Shown here: positions 32,073 to 32,335 of the stretch, piece after piece
Position numbering within the stretch: the first letter of the stretch is position 1
Layout of the letters: each line of letters opens with the position of its first letter
Source of the DNA: Sphingomonas sp.
Lineage (GTDB): Bacteria > Pseudomonadota > Alphaproteobacteria > Sphingomonadales > Sphingomonadaceae
NCBI GenBank assembly: GCA_002707985.1
Contig: PAOI01000057.1
Location: 1-32,335 of the forward strand
DNA length: 32,335 nucleotides
Direction: 5' to 3'
The notes under the pieces: model-generated
The model's database searches: none
What the model was told of the DNA's origin: nothing
The model's input: only the letters and a program-made list of their open reading frames with translations
Made by a program: the position numbers and the translations under genes

Positions 32073-32335
32073 ATGATCCTGGATCTACGAAATCTGCGCT
32101 GTGCGATCGCGGCAGCGGAAACTGGCAGTTTTCGACAAGCAGCAGAGATGCTGGCATTGTCCCAATCGTCACTCAGCCGACGCATTCAGCATCTTGAGCA
32201 CCGATTAGGCTTTCCCCTTTTCAAGAGAAGTCGAACTGGTGTTTCGCCCACAACGGCAGGCGCTGCCTTCTTGGAACGGGCAATGGCCGGCGCCCAGCAA
32301 TTAGATCTCGCCGCTCGTTACGCAGTTGCTGTCGA
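32073..32335 (+). CDS. LysR-family transcriptional regulator, N-terminal part (3' end outside window)
   Basis: The first 87 codons of a LysR-type regulator, cut by the window end. The HTH reads RNLRCAIAAAETGSFRQAAEMLALSQSSLSRRIQHLEHRLGFPLFKRS, followed by TTAGAAFLERAMAGAQQLDLAARYA, the start of the linker helix. ATG 32073 is the likely start, with GGGGGGTGA about 12 nt upstream; TTG 32064 is less likely. It is divergent from the quinone oxidoreductase gene, which makes that gene its probable target, and element D lies in the shared spacer. The effector domain is not visible. Confidence 0.88.
   Translation, partial: MILDLRNLRCAIAAAETGSFRQAAEMLALSQSSLSRRIQHLEHRLGFPLFKRSRTGVSPTTAGAAFLERAMAGAQQLDLAARYAVAV

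Overview
The window looks like a chromosome segment of a GC-rich alphaproteobacterium, most likely a sphingomonad. This is inferred from gene content and protein style (ETF/ETF-QO block, PHA-system protein, alginate-export-type porin, dense 4-bp gene overlaps); there is no rRNA or other phylogenetic marker, so the genus is open. I see no rRNA, tRNA, CRISPR array or intact insertion sequence.

Region 1 (1-5677, + strand) is a core electron-transfer block for acyl-CoA oxidation: the 3' end of an acyl-CoA dehydrogenase, a nitronate-monooxygenase-like flavoprotein, etfB, etfA, a PaaI-type thioesterase, a small PHA-system protein and ETF:ubiquinone oxidoreductase. Electrons would pass from the dehydrogenase to ETF, then to ETF-QO, then to ubiquinone. 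An intrinsic-terminator-like hairpin lies between etfB and etfA, and a perfect 8-bp inverted repeat precedes the ETF-QO gene.

Region 2 (about 5680-6500) is AT-richer and gene-poor. It holds one small AlpA/excisionase-like HTH gene and looks like the scar of an integrated element separating core from accessory DNA.

Region 3 (6495-17827) holds a DHA2-type MFS exporter, an enoyl-CoA hydratase, a small secreted Cys protein, a secreted amidohydrolase, a LysR regulator and, divergent from it, a run of isochorismatase-fold hydrolase, porin, VOC protein, luciferase-like flavin oxidoreductase and a short-chain dehydrogenase whose YxxxK motif is lost.

Region 4 (18117-28734, + strand) is a long co-directional run with several overlapping start/stop codons: azoreductase, chloroperoxidase-type hydrolase, small acetyltransferase, pirin, retropepsin-like protein, OsmC, unknown membrane protein, CPBP protease, RidA-like protein, HSL-type esterase, Kef-type K+/H+ antiporter and a second retropepsin-like protein. 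The set suggests defence against quinones, peroxides and other electrophiles. Region 5 (28833-32335) has an AraC regulator divergent from a short-chain dehydrogenase, then a quinone oxidoreductase divergent from a second LysR gene cut by the window end.

The main discovery is an ungapped 46-bp element found five times (9096-9141 minus, 9357-9402 plus, 12908-12953 plus, 18019-18064 plus, 31830-31875 minus). Each copy points into a gene 52-116 nt downstream. Three blocks (GCGTTCC, ACACAG, GCTAC) have fixed spacing. The copies head nearly every transcription unit of the accessory region, and two of them sit in intergenic regions divergent from LysR genes, which suggests one previously unlinked regulon.
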